In this document: positions 54,232 to 63,573 of the stretch, in pieces
How the letters are laid out: each line of letters begins with the position of its first letter
How positions within the stretch are numbered: position 1 is the first letter of the stretch
From: JAPHTQ01 sp050302275
GTDB taxonomy: Bacteria > Pseudomonadota > Gammaproteobacteria > Thiohalomonadales > Thiohalomonadaceae
DNA: 64,000 bases
NCBI GenBank assembly: GCA_050302275.1
Contig: JBNLAT010000002.1
Span: 60,961 to 124,960, forward strand
Direction of reading: 5' to 3'
The notes under the pieces: generated by a model
The model's database searches: none
What the model was told of the DNA's origin: nothing
What the model saw: the letters and a program-made list of their open reading frames with translations, nothing else
Position numbers and translations under genes: made by a program

Positions 54232-55567
54232 TTCCAGAACTCCTCTGCCGCAGATTGTCCTTGGCGGTGCGGATCAACTGCACGATGGGAATGTTCGATG
54301 GACAGGCGAAGGTGCAGGCACCGCACTCGACGCAGTCCAGCACGTTGAACCGCTCTTTCATCTCGCTGAATAACCGCGCTCGGCCAAGCTTGGCCAGCCG
54401 CGACGGGTTGAGAAAATAGGGGCAGGCTTCGAGGCAGCGGCCGCAACGGATGCAGGGATACTCGGCCGGGCGGCCTGTCTCCTCGGCGGTAAAGGCGAGG
54501 ATGCCGGAACTGCCCTTGAGGATCGGTGCTTCGAGGTCGGCGATGGGGGCGCCCATCATCGGCCCGCCCATGATCACTTCGCGGGTCGATTCGCGCAGGC
54601 CGCCGCAGAAACGCAGCACGTCGCGGATCGGTGTGCCCAGCGGCACGATCAGGTTGGCCGGTTCTTCGACGCCGGGGCCGGAGACGGTGACCACCCGTTC
54701 AATCAGCGGGATGCCGCGATTGAAGTAGTCATCGAGGGCAACAATGGTGCCGACATTGTTGACCGCTACACCCACGTCGCGCGGCAGTTCACCCGCCGGG
54801 ACTTCGATGCCGTACGCGGCCTTGATCAGCATCTTCTCCGCACCCTGCGGATACTTCACCTCCAGCGCCATTACCTCGATGGGCAGGTCGCCGATGTGTT
54901 GTTGCAGGGCAGCGATCGATTCCGGTTTGTTCTTCTCCACACCAATCACGGTGCGCTTGGCGCCCAGTTTGCGGCGCAGGATCTCGCTGCCCTGAATCAC
55001 TGCCTCGGGGCGTTCCATCATCAGGCGGTGGTCGGTGGTCAGGTAGGGCTCGCACTCGGCGCCGTTGATCAACAGCTCGTTGATCTGCTGACCCTCAGGG
55101 ATGGCGTATTTCACGTGGCTGGGGAAGGCGGCGCCGCCCATGCCGACAATGCCCGCCAGCTGCACCTGTTCGATAAACTGCTCCATGCTCAGCGCCTCCC
55201 AGTCGATGGGTGGCTTCTCAGCGATGCGCTGGCTGGAGAAGGGATCGGCTTCAATCTCGATGGCTGGTCGGAAACCGCCATCGCTGTAGCGGTGCGGTTC
55301 GATGCTGCGCACGGTGCCGGTGACCGGGCTGTGCAGCGCGGTGGAGACGAAGGCGCCCGGCTCGGCGATGAGTTGGCCGCGCTCCACCCGCTGGCCGACG
55401 CTGACCACCGGCTTGGCCGGGACACCGATGTGTTGGCCCAGCGGCATCACGTAGCGCTTGCCGAAGGGGACTCGCTGGATCGGCAGATCGGCGCTCTGCT
55501 CCTTGTGGTGTTCCGGATGGACACCGTGGGCAAAGCTGCGGCGTAATGAGGAAAATAGAAAGCCCAT
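54227..55567 (-). CDS. rnfC: Rnf complex subunit RnfC
   Basis: 446 residues. The NADH/FMN-binding SLBB region and the NuoF-like GMGGAAFPSHVKY loop are present, then two [4Fe-4S] motifs CIRCGRCLEACP and CVECGACTFACP near the C-terminus. It is the NAD-side subunit of Rnf. The short form without the long Ala-rich tail seen in E. coli RsxC. Palindromic elements lie on both sides of the gene. Confidence 0.96.
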   Translation of the reverse strand: MGFLFSSLRRSFAHGVHPEHHKEQSADLPIQRVPFGKRYVMPLGQHIGVPAKPVVSVGQRVERGQLIAEPGAFVSTALHSPVTGTVRSIEPHRYSDGGFRPAIEIEADPFSSQRIAEKPPIDWEALSMEQFIEQVQLAGIVGMGGAAFPSHVKYAIPEGQQINELLINGAECEPYLTTDHRLMMERPEAVIQGSEILRRKLGAKRTVIGVEKNKPESIAALQQHIGDLPIEVMALEVKYPQGAEKMLIKAAYGIEVPAGELPRDVGVAVNNVGTIVALDDYFNRGIPLIERVVTVSGPGVEEPANLIVPLGTPIRDVLRFCGGLRESTREVIMGGPMMGAPIADLEAPILKGSSGILAFTAEETGRPAEYPCIRCGRCLEACPYFLNPSRLAKLGRARLFSEMKERFNVLDCVECGACTFACPSNIPIVQLIRTAKDNLRQRSSGK

Positions 55568-55585
55568 ATTCAGTGACTACTGCCT

Positions 55586-55730
55586 GTAGAAGCCATCTCA
55601 AAATTAGCGAGCGCAGGCGAGACAAGGCAAAAATGGGCGAGAAAGCGGAGTTGACACGTAGTCAATGAGCATTTTGAGCCCATTTTTAACGCCGTATTGG
55701 CAAGCGCAGCAATTTTGAGGTGGTTTCTAC
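55586..55730. repeat. Palindromic intergenic element, copy B
   Basis: Inverted ends GTAGAAGCCATCTCAAAATT / the near reverse complement at 55710-55730, inner inverted segments around AAAAATGGG / CCCATTTTT, and the core AAGCGGAGTT plus AATGAGCATTTTGAG (55664-55678) shared with copies A and C. The stop codon TAG of the 1452-residue protein (55727-55729) lies in the right terminal repeat. Confidence 0.8.
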
Positions 55731-58700
55731 TCATAACCGGCTAGTTCCATCAGACGTCGGGTGATCTGATCGTGCATCTCACCCTGCATACCCGTTTCGA
55801 GTGCGCGTAGTTTCTCTTCGTACTCATGGCGCAGGGCGTCCAGTTCCGCCTGGTGGGCGGCGGCGAGATTCTGCTGCGCCTCGGCCTCGACCTGGGTGGT
55901 AAACGGGGTTACCAGTCCGGCCAACTCCTGCAGGGTGCGCCAGGCGTGACCGAGTTTTTCGACAGTCACGGCCAGGGCCGGGTCGACGGCGAAACGCTCA
56001 TCGCCGATGGTGATGTAAGGTGTCTTACCGCTGCGTTGGGCAGGCTCCAAAGCCAGCCAGGCGGTCAGTTCGGTCGGTGCCGGTGCCTTACCCTGCAACG
56101 CGGGCAGACGTGGGGCAAAGCGTTGCTCGCCCAGCGCCCAGTGGGCCGGGGTCTGGCCTTCCGACCAGAGTAGACGCGGTTGCGGGTTGCCTTCCAGGCT
56201 GAGGCGACTGCCGAAGACGCCTTCTGTCTGCGGGTCGTAGGCGAACAGGGGCAGGGCGCGGCTGGCGATAGCCTGTTCTGCCTGATGCAGGGTTTCTGTG
56301 GCAGCAAAGCCATGTGCCGACGGACTGGGCGCATGCACGCGCAACAGGGCCGGGCCAGGGAAACGCAACATGCCGCGCACCGCGTCACTGAGATGTTGTG
56401 GAGCGGCGAAGCTGCCTTGAGCGACATAGGCGTTGCGTTGTGCCAGGGCCATCAGTGCCAGGTCGCTGCGCGCATCGCGGCGGGCAGTGAGCGCGGCATC
56501 TGCGATACCGTGGCTGCCGAGACCCAGGTCGAGGTCGGCCAGCACCAGCATCTTGATCGGCAGGTTGCTGTTGAGTAGCCAGGCGATCTGGGCGAAGCCT
56601 TCACCACCCAGACTCTGGTCGTTACCCACCAGCCAGAGGGGCGGGCAGAGCAGACGTTCGTCGTCATCCAGTTCCTCCCAGCGGGGCAGATTGTCCGGTT
56701 TCGCTGCACGTGGGTCGAGTTCGGCGCGGGCGCGGCGCAGGGTCTGCACCAGCGCCAGGGTTTCGTTGATCTCTCCCTGTACCAGACCGGCGGCCACCTG
56801 CGGTGCGTTGCCGGTCATCTCGATCACAACCGGGGCGTGGAACGGGTTCCAGGGGAAGGCACCAGCCCAGGCCGCGGCGGAGCCGGGGGCAAAGGCGAGG
56901 CTGTAGCGGGCGCGGCCCAGGCCGTGTTCACCTTTGCTCAGACGCCAGTGGAGCGCACTGACACCTTTCGCCAGTTCGATCAGGCGGCGCAGATGCGGAG
57001 CGTCGACGCCGCTTCCTTCCAGCTGTTCATTACCACTGATGAGCTCTTCCAGCGCGGCTTCGCGGGTGTGAACTTTTGCCAGGCTGCTGGAGAGGCGATC
57101 CAGATCGCCGCTGGGCAAGGCGTCGGCGAGGGTGTCGCGGATTTTGGCGTTCAGCCCCTTCTGCAACTCGGCCAGCTCGCCGATGAGACGATGCAGCAGC
57201 GGCTGTTGGCGGTATTCGGTAGCAGCCAGTACCTGCCGCAGGGCGATCTTCTCACCTGAACCGGCCTCGGCACCGTCGCCGCCAGCGAGGGCGAAGGCGC
57301 AGTGGCGCGAGAGCATCTGCGCTGCCATCGGCTCGAAGCCGTCGCGCATTAGTCGTTCGATGGTGGCGGAGTCGGTGTCCGGGGTCTGTTGCCACAGGCC
57401 CCACAGACGGTGGGCTTCTTCGTTGTCCGCCGCATCGGCTCTGTCCATCTTCAGCGCATCGTCTTCACAGAGTCCGGCGCAGAGACCGCAACCCTTACAG
57501 GTATCTGGATTGATGGTGAGGGCGAGCAGTTCGCCGCTGTCCTTCGGTGCCTTATGGAACAGCGGTTCGGTAACGCTCAGCGGCAGTCCCGCCAGCGCCT
57601 GTTTCACCTGTTGTAGTTCAGCGGCCAGTGCCTCGCGGCGATCCTCGGCGAGCGGTGCCTTCTGCTCCAGCCAGGCCCAGGCCGCATCCAGCAGTTCGGT
57701 GGTGTTGGCGGTCGCCTCACCCTTGCGGGCGAGGCTGGCGATGCCGGTGGCCAGCTTGCCGCTGATGGCGCGCAGGCCAGAGACTCCGGCCAGGGCGATA
57801 CCGGTCTCCAGCAGTGCCTTGGGGGCGATAGCGGTAGCGCCGATGGCGCTGTCCGGGCAATTCGTCCAGCACTTGCCGCAAGCGGTGCAGTTGGCTGCAT
57901 CGAAGCGGGGCAGCTGTTGTCGTGCCACACTGTGGTCGCGGAACAGGGCGGTGAGTGGTGGAACGCTGTTCAGCGCCAGATAGGGATCGGCGCTCAGCGA
58001 ATCGGCGGCACCGTCGCGATAGAGCACACCGACCTGATCCTGAAAGCGGGGCAGGCTGGTGTAGCTGCCGTCATCGTCGCCCAGGTGACGTACGGCCAGC
58101 GGCGCACCGCGATCCTGCTGCTGTGCACTAATGTTCGTGGTGAGCGCGTCGCTGCCCAGTTTCTGTAGCCCGTCGAGCCCGTGGTCGAAGGCGTTGAGCA
58201 GGGTATCGCGCTGCGCCTTGGTCAGGTGACTGAGGGATTCTTCCCGGGCGGTGCGGACGCGTCGCGCCTTGATCTCGCCCAGTTTGTTCTCTGCATGCAG
58301 CACGCCGAAGAGGCTACCGAGCAGGCGTTCGCGCCGCTCTTCGCTACTCTCGCCGGAGATGGCTGGGGCGACGGTGTAGAGGTGCAGTTTCTTCTTCTGC
58401 ATCGCCTGTTGCAGTTCGGCGGAGAGGTCGGCGACATCGCCATCCAGTAGTGCAATGCCTTTGGCGTTCAGGTTTTCCAGCAGTGCCGGAGTGCTCAAAC
58501 GGGCCGTGGTGAGCAGCAACAGATCGGCCGGGGCATCGATGCCCGGATCACGCAGGTTGGTCGGGGCATGGTGAAGTCGGTCGCAGAGGGCAGTGCCCCA
58601 GCTCTCCCAACTGTTTGCCATCTGTGTACGCAACTGGCCACCGAGCAGGAGATGCAGCAGGGTGCCGATCTCATTCGTCAGCCCTGACGCTTCACCGGCG

Positions 58701-60085
58701 AGGCGGTGGATGGCGAGGCTCAGGCTCTCGTCGGGGCGCAGGTCGGCACCTTTCTCGCCGCGCAGGCCCAAGCCGTCGATCTCCGGGTAGTGGCGGCGCA
58801 GGGTATCGAGTAGTGCCTGGCGCTTGGGGTAGCGTTCGTCGCGGCTGCCAAAGTCGATGCCGAGGTAGCGGCCGTTGACTGTGTTCTCCCGGCCCAGTTG
58901 CAGCAGGTCGGCGCTGCGCAGCGGCAGGCCTCCGAGGCCGTAGATCACCGATTGAAGTGAGGTGTTGGACAGTGTAGCGCGCAGTTCGCGCAGCAGCGGG
59001 GTTGCCGAAGCCTGTGGCGCATCGCAGCGTTCCATCACCGTGACCGCACGTTTGCCAGCCAGCAGGGTGGTCAGTTGTTCCATCGGGAAGGGACGCAGGG
59101 CGTGCAAGCCGACAACGCCGACCTTGATCTTATCCTTACGCCGCAGATGTTCAGCAGCGGCGATGGCACTCTCTACTGCACTGCCCATAGCGATCAGTAC
59201 GCGCTCGGCCTTCGCTACATTGTGTGAGCTCAGCGCAGCGTATTCGCGACCGGTGAGACGGGTGAATTCGGCGAAGGCCTGTTCAAGTAATTCGGCGACC
59301 TGTTTCTCGAACCAGGTGGCACCTGCAGCGGCGCTGGTGGTGAAGCTCTGGCCCTCATGCAGCGCACCCTGCAATACCGGACGGTCGAGGTTATGGCGTG
59401 TCGGGATGCGGCGGCGTTGTTCGCCGAAGAGCAGCTTCTGTGCTTCGGAGGGCGCATCAATGCTTTCGTCGCCACTGCCGATGAAGCGGCGGACCAGTTC
59501 TACTGAAGGGAGTTTGACCTCCTGCGGACTTACTGCCTGTCCCTCGTCCAGTACCACCATCCCGGGCACCAGACTCAGTTCAGTCACACGGCGGGCGATG
59601 AGGGTGTAGTCGACCGCCTGCTGCACATTGCTGGCGACGAGGATGAAGCAGCCTGTGTTGGCAGCCTGGTGCAGTACTTCGTGGCTGCGAGCATTCAGGT
59701 GAAGCACCAACGGCAGGCGCTGGTTAGCGGCGGAGGTCAGCAGATCCAGCGCGGCACTCAGCTCCTGACTATTGAAGAAAACCGTGGCACGTTGCCCGGC
59801 CATGGCGAGACCGGTTGCCGCGGCCAGTGCACCGCGCGGGCCTTCGGCATCAAGGCTGCCGAGCGGGCCGCCGAGCATGTTGCGACCGCTGCGTTGCATT
59901 TCCGACAACCACGCCAGACCGCCGCTACCGATGGCCGCGGTATCGGCAATGCACGCCTCGGCGATGGCCACGGCGGTATCGCCGTCGAGCACCGTTTCGA
60001 CGCCGTCGGCCAGCCGCCCGGCCATTTCCGGGGTGCCGAAGAGTCGCCGATAGAGGCTGATCGCGGTATCAGTGAAGCTGGGCAT
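55727..60085 (-). CDS. Pyruvate:ferredoxin oxidoreductase-like protein, divergent (1452 residues)
   Basis: Order follows one-chain PFOR: domain I/II-like region (1-410, with AMGSAVESA and VGLHALRPFPMEQL), gamma-like region (about 440-560), two [4Fe-4S] motifs (CTACGKCWTNCP near 735, CKGCGLCAGLCEDDA near 868), a TPP-domain-like part (about 1120-1300), then a shared module and a coiled coil (about 1390-1445). It is longer than usual PFOR (about 1170-1200). The YPITPSS motif is absent from domain I, and the TPP-diphosphate motif is replaced by VGNDQSLGGEGF, with DLDLGLGSHG where PFOR has its DTEVYSNTGGQ-like loop. Catalysis is therefore doubtful; an electron-transfer or scaffold role beside Rnf is possible. 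Overlaps rnfB by 17 bp. Confidence 0.8.
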   Translation of the reverse strand: MPSFTDTAISLYRRLFGTPEMAGRLADGVETVLDGDTAVAIAEACIADTAAIGSGGLAWLSEMQRSGRNMLGGPLGSLDAEGPRGALAAATGLAMAGQRATVFFNSQELSAALDLLTSAANQRLPLVLHLNARSHEVLHQAANTGCFILVASNVQQAVDYTLIARRVTELSLVPGMVVLDEGQAVSPQEVKLPSVELVRRFIGSGDESIDAPSEAQKLLFGEQRRRIPTRHNLDRPVLQGALHEGQSFTTSAAAGATWFEKQVAELLEQAFAEFTRLTGREYAALSSHNVAKAERVLIAMGSAVESAIAAAEHLRRKDKIKVGVVGLHALRPFPMEQLTTLLAGKRAVTVMERCDAPQASATPLLRELRATLSNTSLQSVIYGLGGLPLRSADLLQLGRENTVNGRYLGIDFGSRDERYPKRQALLDTLRRHYPEIDGLGLRGEKGADLRPDESLSLAIHRLAGEASGLTNEIGTLLHLLLGGQLRTQMANSWESWGTALCDRLHHAPTNLRDPGIDAPADLLLLTTARLSTPALLENLNAKGIALLDGDVADLSAELQQAMQKKKLHLYTVAPAISGESSEERRERLLGSLFGVLHAENKLGEIKARRVRTAREESLSHLTKAQRDTLLNAFDHGLDGLQKLGSDALTTNISAQQQDRGAPLAVRHLGDDDGSYTSLPRFQDQVGVLYRDGAADSLSADPYLALNSVPPLTALFRDHSVARQQLPRFDAANCTACGKCWTNCPDSAIGATAIAPKALLETGIALAGVSGLRAISGKLATGIASLARKGEATANTTELLDAAWAWLEQKAPLAEDRREALAAELQQVKQALAGLPLSVTEPLFHKAPKDSGELLALTINPDTCKGCGLCAGLCEDDALKMDRADAADNEEAHRLWGLWQQTPDTDSATIERLMRDGFEPMAAQMLSRHCAFALAGGDGAEAGSGEKIALRQVLAATEYRQQPLLHRLIGELAELQKGLNAKIRDTLADALPSGDLDRLSSSLAKVHTREAALEELISGNEQLEGSGVDAPHLRRLIELAKGVSALHWRLSKGEHGLGRARYSLAFAPGSAAAWAGAFPWNPFHAPVVIEMTGNAPQVAAGLVQGEINETLALVQTLRRARAELDPRAAKPDNLPRWEELDDDERLLCPPLWLVGNDQSLGGEGFAQIAWLLNSNLPIKMLVLADLDLGLGSHGIADAALTARRDARSDLALMALAQRNAYVAQGSFAAPQHLSDAVRGMLRFPGPALLRVHAPSPSAHGFAATETLHQAEQAIASRALPLFAYDPQTEGVFGSRLSLEGNPQPRLLWSEGQTPAHWALGEQRFAPRLPALQGKAPAPTELTAWLALEPAQRSGKTPYITIGDERFAVDPALAVTVEKLGHAWRTLQELAGLVTPFTTQVEAEAQQNLAAAHQAELDALRHEYEEKLRALETGMQGEMHDQITRRLMELAGYE

Positions 60086-60932
60086 AGCGTTTCTGCTCGT
60101 CGTTGTTGTCGCTCATGTCCTGAAACTGGTTATCCCCCTCCAGCCAGACAATGGCGCTGGTCGGACAGCGCCGGGTCGGCCCGGCGGTGAGGGTGAGCCC
60201 CGAGTCGTAGTGGATCAGGGGCAGTTCGTTTTTCATTTCAATCAGGCCCGCTTCGGCGTCGGCGGCGCACTTGCCACAGGCGTCGCAGCCGACGGTGCAG
60301 AGTACGTGTACCGCGTCACCTGCCAGCGGGGTGTTGCATTGCACCAGCAGCTTTTGGCTCACTGGCATCAGCTCGAACAGGTCGCGTGGGCAGGCCTCCA
60401 CGCAATCACCACAGGCGGTGCACTTTTCGCTATCCACCAGTGGCAGGCCGTTACTGTTCATCACGATGGCATCGAAGTCGCATGAGACCTCGCAGTCGGC
60501 CAGTCCCAGGCAGCCCCAGGAGCAGCCCTTGCCGCCACCTGAAACCACCGCCGCGGCACGGCAGCTTTCGAAACCATGGTACTCGGCGATCTGGTAGGCC
60601 TGGGCCTTGCCACCGGCGCAGTGCAAGCGCGCCACACGCTTCTCAACCTCACCTGCATCCACACCCAGGTAGTCGGCGATCTCGTCGATCACTTCGCCGC
60701 TGGCCACAGTGCAGTTACCGGGTTGGCGCTCACCGCTAAGCAGTTTCTGTGCGAAGGGCAGGCAACCCGGTTCGCCACAGGCGCCGCAGTTGGTGCCGGG
60801 CAGCAGTTCTTCGGTGTGTGCCAGACGCGGGTCCTCTTCCACCTTCAACAGCCGATAGGCCACCGCGAGGATGACACCGAAGAGCAGGCCGAGGCCCGTC
60901 ATGATCGCCGGTGCGGTGAGGAACTCGTTCAT
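60069..60932 (-). CDS. rnfB: Rnf complex subunit RnfB
   Basis: 287 residues: N-terminal membrane helix (about 8-26), the four-cysteine Fe-S domain (NCGACGEPGC...NC), then several ferredoxin motifs, including CTACGDCVEACP and a CDACGKC segment with cysteines spread through the middle. RnfB is the ferredoxin-facing entry of Rnf. The C-terminal tail is hydrophilic. It follows the 828-residue gene with no gap and overlaps the next start by 17 bp. Confidence 0.95.
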   Translation of the reverse strand: MNEFLTAPAIMTGLGLLFGVILAVAYRLLKVEEDPRLAHTEELLPGTNCGACGEPGCLPFAQKLLSGERQPGNCTVASGEVIDEIADYLGVDAGEVEKRVARLHCAGGKAQAYQIAEYHGFESCRAAAVVSGGGKGCSWGCLGLADCEVSCDFDAIVMNSNGLPLVDSEKCTACGDCVEACPRDLFELMPVSQKLLVQCNTPLAGDAVHVLCTVGCDACGKCAADAEAGLIEMKNELPLIHYDSGLTLTAGPTRRCPTSAIVWLEGDNQFQDMSDNNDEQKRYAQLH

Positions 60933-63419
60933 TTAGTTAAACTTGGCAGCCCGCTGCTTCAGCTCATCCAGTCCCGGCTCGTTCGGATTCCACGGCTGAC
61001 CGGGGTGGATGCATTTGGAGGGGCAGAGCTCCGCCGCTTCAACCATCTGTGCATAGGTGCCAGAGCTGAGGTCACCGAGGTAGGCCTGGTTGGTTTCGTC
61101 GTAGACGAACATCAGCGGGTTGACCTTGAGGCAGTCGTTGCAGGAGGTGCAGAGCGGGGTGTCGATCCACGGCTCTTCGCTCAGCAGTTCTTCCTCTTCT
61201 TCCGGCTCGGCTGCAACTTCCTCGACGGCTTCAGCCGTTTCCTCCACCTTGGGGGCAGGGGCCGGTTTCGCTGCAGCCGGACGCGGGGCGGCGCTACCGC
61301 TCAGGTCCATGCCCAGCAGCACATCGGTGAGACGCCCCAGCACTTCCCCGGCGGCCTCGGCACGGGTCTGTGCCAGCTCTGCTTCATGCTGTTGTGCCAG
61401 CTGCGCCATTGCTTCGGCGTTGGCCTGTTCCATCTCTTCACGAGTACGGGCGATGGCCTGTTGCACGTGCTTGTTACGTACCCCAGACATCTCCTGTAGC
61501 GCGTGCCAGAAGTTGAGGCGGTCGCGGCAGGCCTGGATCAGGGCGCGGGAGATGACCACCCGGTGCAGCACATTGCCCTTGCTTACCGCCCAGATGAAGG
61601 GCACGTGCTTGTGTATCTCTTCTTCCGGCAGTTTCAGGAATTCGGCTACCGGGACCAGATCGGCGGTGTCGCAGTTACCCGGCACCACGGCGAAGTGGTG
61701 GTGCAGGCGCGGAATCAGCAGGGCATAGTCGGCGAAGGTGAAGGCCAGTTCGGCTTCGACCTCGCTGCCGCTGGCATCGTTGTAGCGGAACGGATGCAGC
61801 GGCCAGTCTCGTTCCGGCTGCGGGTTGCCGCTGAAGTCCATGCGCTCGGCGAAGGCATCACCTGCGGAAGGATTGATATGGAAGAACGGATGGACCCGTC
61901 CTTCCAGCGCGGCACCGGCGACCAGCCAGGCGTTGAGGCCGATGTCCTGACCGGTAGGGCGCAGGCCGACGTTAATCAGGTGCAGGCTGGTGCGGGTGGC
62001 ATTAAGCGCACTCAAATAGCGTTGCAACAGGTTCTGGTGGCGTGCCGCCGAGGCCTGGGAGACTACCGCCTGACGGTGGCTGATGCCGAGGTAGCCCAGC
62101 TCCAGGCGGTAGTTCTGGAACGGGTCTTCGTCGGCGGTAGCCGCCGGATTACCGTGGCCCAGTACGCGCACAAAGATCTGAATCGGACGACCTGAACTGA
62201 GCAGACGCGAGAAAGATGGCAGACCTTCTGCGGCGACAAACTTGGCCGACTCCAGGGCAATGATCGCCGGGAGTAGCAGCAGTTCTTCGGTGGAGAACGC
62301 CTCCCAACCGAAGTTGCTGAAGAAGGGGTCGTGGATCGCCTCGTCGTAGATCCCTTCGATCTCCAGTTCGGCGATACGCATCGCGCCGAAGACCTGAGCC
62401 ATGTGTACCGCCTCTTCATCGAACAGGCGAGTGGCAGCGGCGCAGGGATCGTCATCGGCTACTGCCTCGAAACCGGCGATCTGCTTTAGCCATTCATCTT
62501 CGAGGGTGCCGTGGTGGATGAAGCGCACCAGGGTGGTGTTCTGTTTGTAGCCTTCCAGGGTTTCCAGCGCCTTTTCGATGCGTGCGCGGCGGGCGGCAGA
62601 CATCAGGCGTGAGCCCTGGGAGTGCTCCATGACTTTCGACAGCGCACCCGGATCGAAGAACCCGGCACCGCCGCCGACGCTGCCCTTGAGCTTGTCCGGC
62701 TGCTTGGCTTCGTCGGACTTGCTCCAGTCCACTTCCAGCAGCTGTTTCAGGCCACGGATGTGCTGCTCGACGGCTTTACGGAAACGGGCGTGGCGCGGGA
62801 TCACACTGCTGCGGATCACATGGATCAGCAGGTGGATCGCCGGGTAGCGGCCATAGGCCAGCAGCTTGCCCTCATCGGGGGTGGCGGCGAGCAGGTTATC
62901 CAGATCGGCCTGCAGTTTAGTGGCGTTGGCCTTGTCCAGCTTGAGGTGCTTGAGCAGTGCTTTGCCAATCGACTCCAGCAGTGGCTTGGCCTCTACCGGC
63001 CCTTCGGTCTCGGTGACCTGCTGGCGCAGTTCGCGCTCCAGCCAGGGCAGGTTGTCCTTGAGGATACGTGCGGCCTCTTCGCCGGGAGCGAAGCTGTTGA
63101 TGCTGTCGCTGAGAAACTGCGACAACGGGCGGGCCAGATCATCTGCGCTCTGGGCGATCTCACCTTCGCGTACCGGGGTGAGGAACAGCGGATAGTCGTA
63201 ACGCAGCCGCGAGGCATCGCGGTAGGGTTCGAGCAGGGCAGGGATGTAGTCGCTGCTCACCGGCTCCACCTGCTCCTTCACGCTGGGGTTACCCAGGTGG
63301 AAGTGACGCAGGGTGTGCATGGTGCCGCGGGTGGCTTCCGCGTCGATCACCGTCACCGGCATCGCCGGGATGGTCTCTGTGGTGGCCTGCTGCTTAACCG
63401 TTGTCTTTTTCTTTGTCAT
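60933..63419 (-). CDS. Large [4Fe-4S] protein sharing a PFOR-derived module (828 residues)
   Basis: No named family recognised. Residues about 490-690 align by eye with the C-terminal part of the 1452-residue protein: PFFHINP and SGNPQP against PLFAYDP and EGNPQP, and FWHALQEMSG against AWRTLQELAG, followed in both by a charged coiled coil. A Pro/Ala/Glu-rich linker (about 705-745) leads to a ferredoxin-like end with Cys757, Cys760, Cys763, Cys799 and Cys803. The N-terminal 480 residues are unassigned and lack a TPP motif. Placed between the oxoacid oxidoreductase beta gene and rnfB, it may hand electrons between them (inference). Confidence 0.75.
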   Translation of the reverse strand: MTKKKTTVKQQATTETIPAMPVTVIDAEATRGTMHTLRHFHLGNPSVKEQVEPVSSDYIPALLEPYRDASRLRYDYPLFLTPVREGEIAQSADDLARPLSQFLSDSINSFAPGEEAARILKDNLPWLERELRQQVTETEGPVEAKPLLESIGKALLKHLKLDKANATKLQADLDNLLAATPDEGKLLAYGRYPAIHLLIHVIRSSVIPRHARFRKAVEQHIRGLKQLLEVDWSKSDEAKQPDKLKGSVGGGAGFFDPGALSKVMEHSQGSRLMSAARRARIEKALETLEGYKQNTTLVRFIHHGTLEDEWLKQIAGFEAVADDDPCAAATRLFDEEAVHMAQVFGAMRIAELEIEGIYDEAIHDPFFSNFGWEAFSTEELLLLPAIIALESAKFVAAEGLPSFSRLLSSGRPIQIFVRVLGHGNPAATADEDPFQNYRLELGYLGISHRQAVVSQASAARHQNLLQRYLSALNATRTSLHLINVGLRPTGQDIGLNAWLVAGAALEGRVHPFFHINPSAGDAFAERMDFSGNPQPERDWPLHPFRYNDASGSEVEAELAFTFADYALLIPRLHHHFAVVPGNCDTADLVPVAEFLKLPEEEIHKHVPFIWAVSKGNVLHRVVISRALIQACRDRLNFWHALQEMSGVRNKHVQQAIARTREEMEQANAEAMAQLAQQHEAELAQTRAEAAGEVLGRLTDVLLGMDLSGSAAPRPAAAKPAPAPKVEETAEAVEEVAAEPEEEEELLSEEPWIDTPLCTSCNDCLKVNPLMFVYDETNQAYLGDLSSGTYAQMVEAAELCPSKCIHPGQPWNPNEPGLDELKQRAAKFN

Positions 63420-63435
63420 GGCGTTGACCGTTTTA

Positions 63436-63570
63436 AATCACTTTCAAAATGAGCGAGCGAAGGTGAGACAAGGCAAAAATGGACGAAGAAGCGGAGTTGA
63501 CATGTCAGTCAATGAGCATTTTGAGTCCATTTTTAACACCGTATCGCCGAGCACAGCCATTTTGGTTCCT
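63436..63570. repeat. Palindromic intergenic element, copy A
   Basis: Same family as copies B and C: AGACAAGGCAAAAATGGACG on the left, GTCCATTTTTAAC on the right as inner inverted arms, core GCGGAGTTGACA and AATGAGCATTTTGAG (63511-63525). Outer ends are more decayed than in copy B. It fills the gap between the 828-residue gene and the preceding beta-subunit gene, ending 3 bp before that gene's stop. Confidence 0.75.
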
Positions 63571-63573
63571 TAC

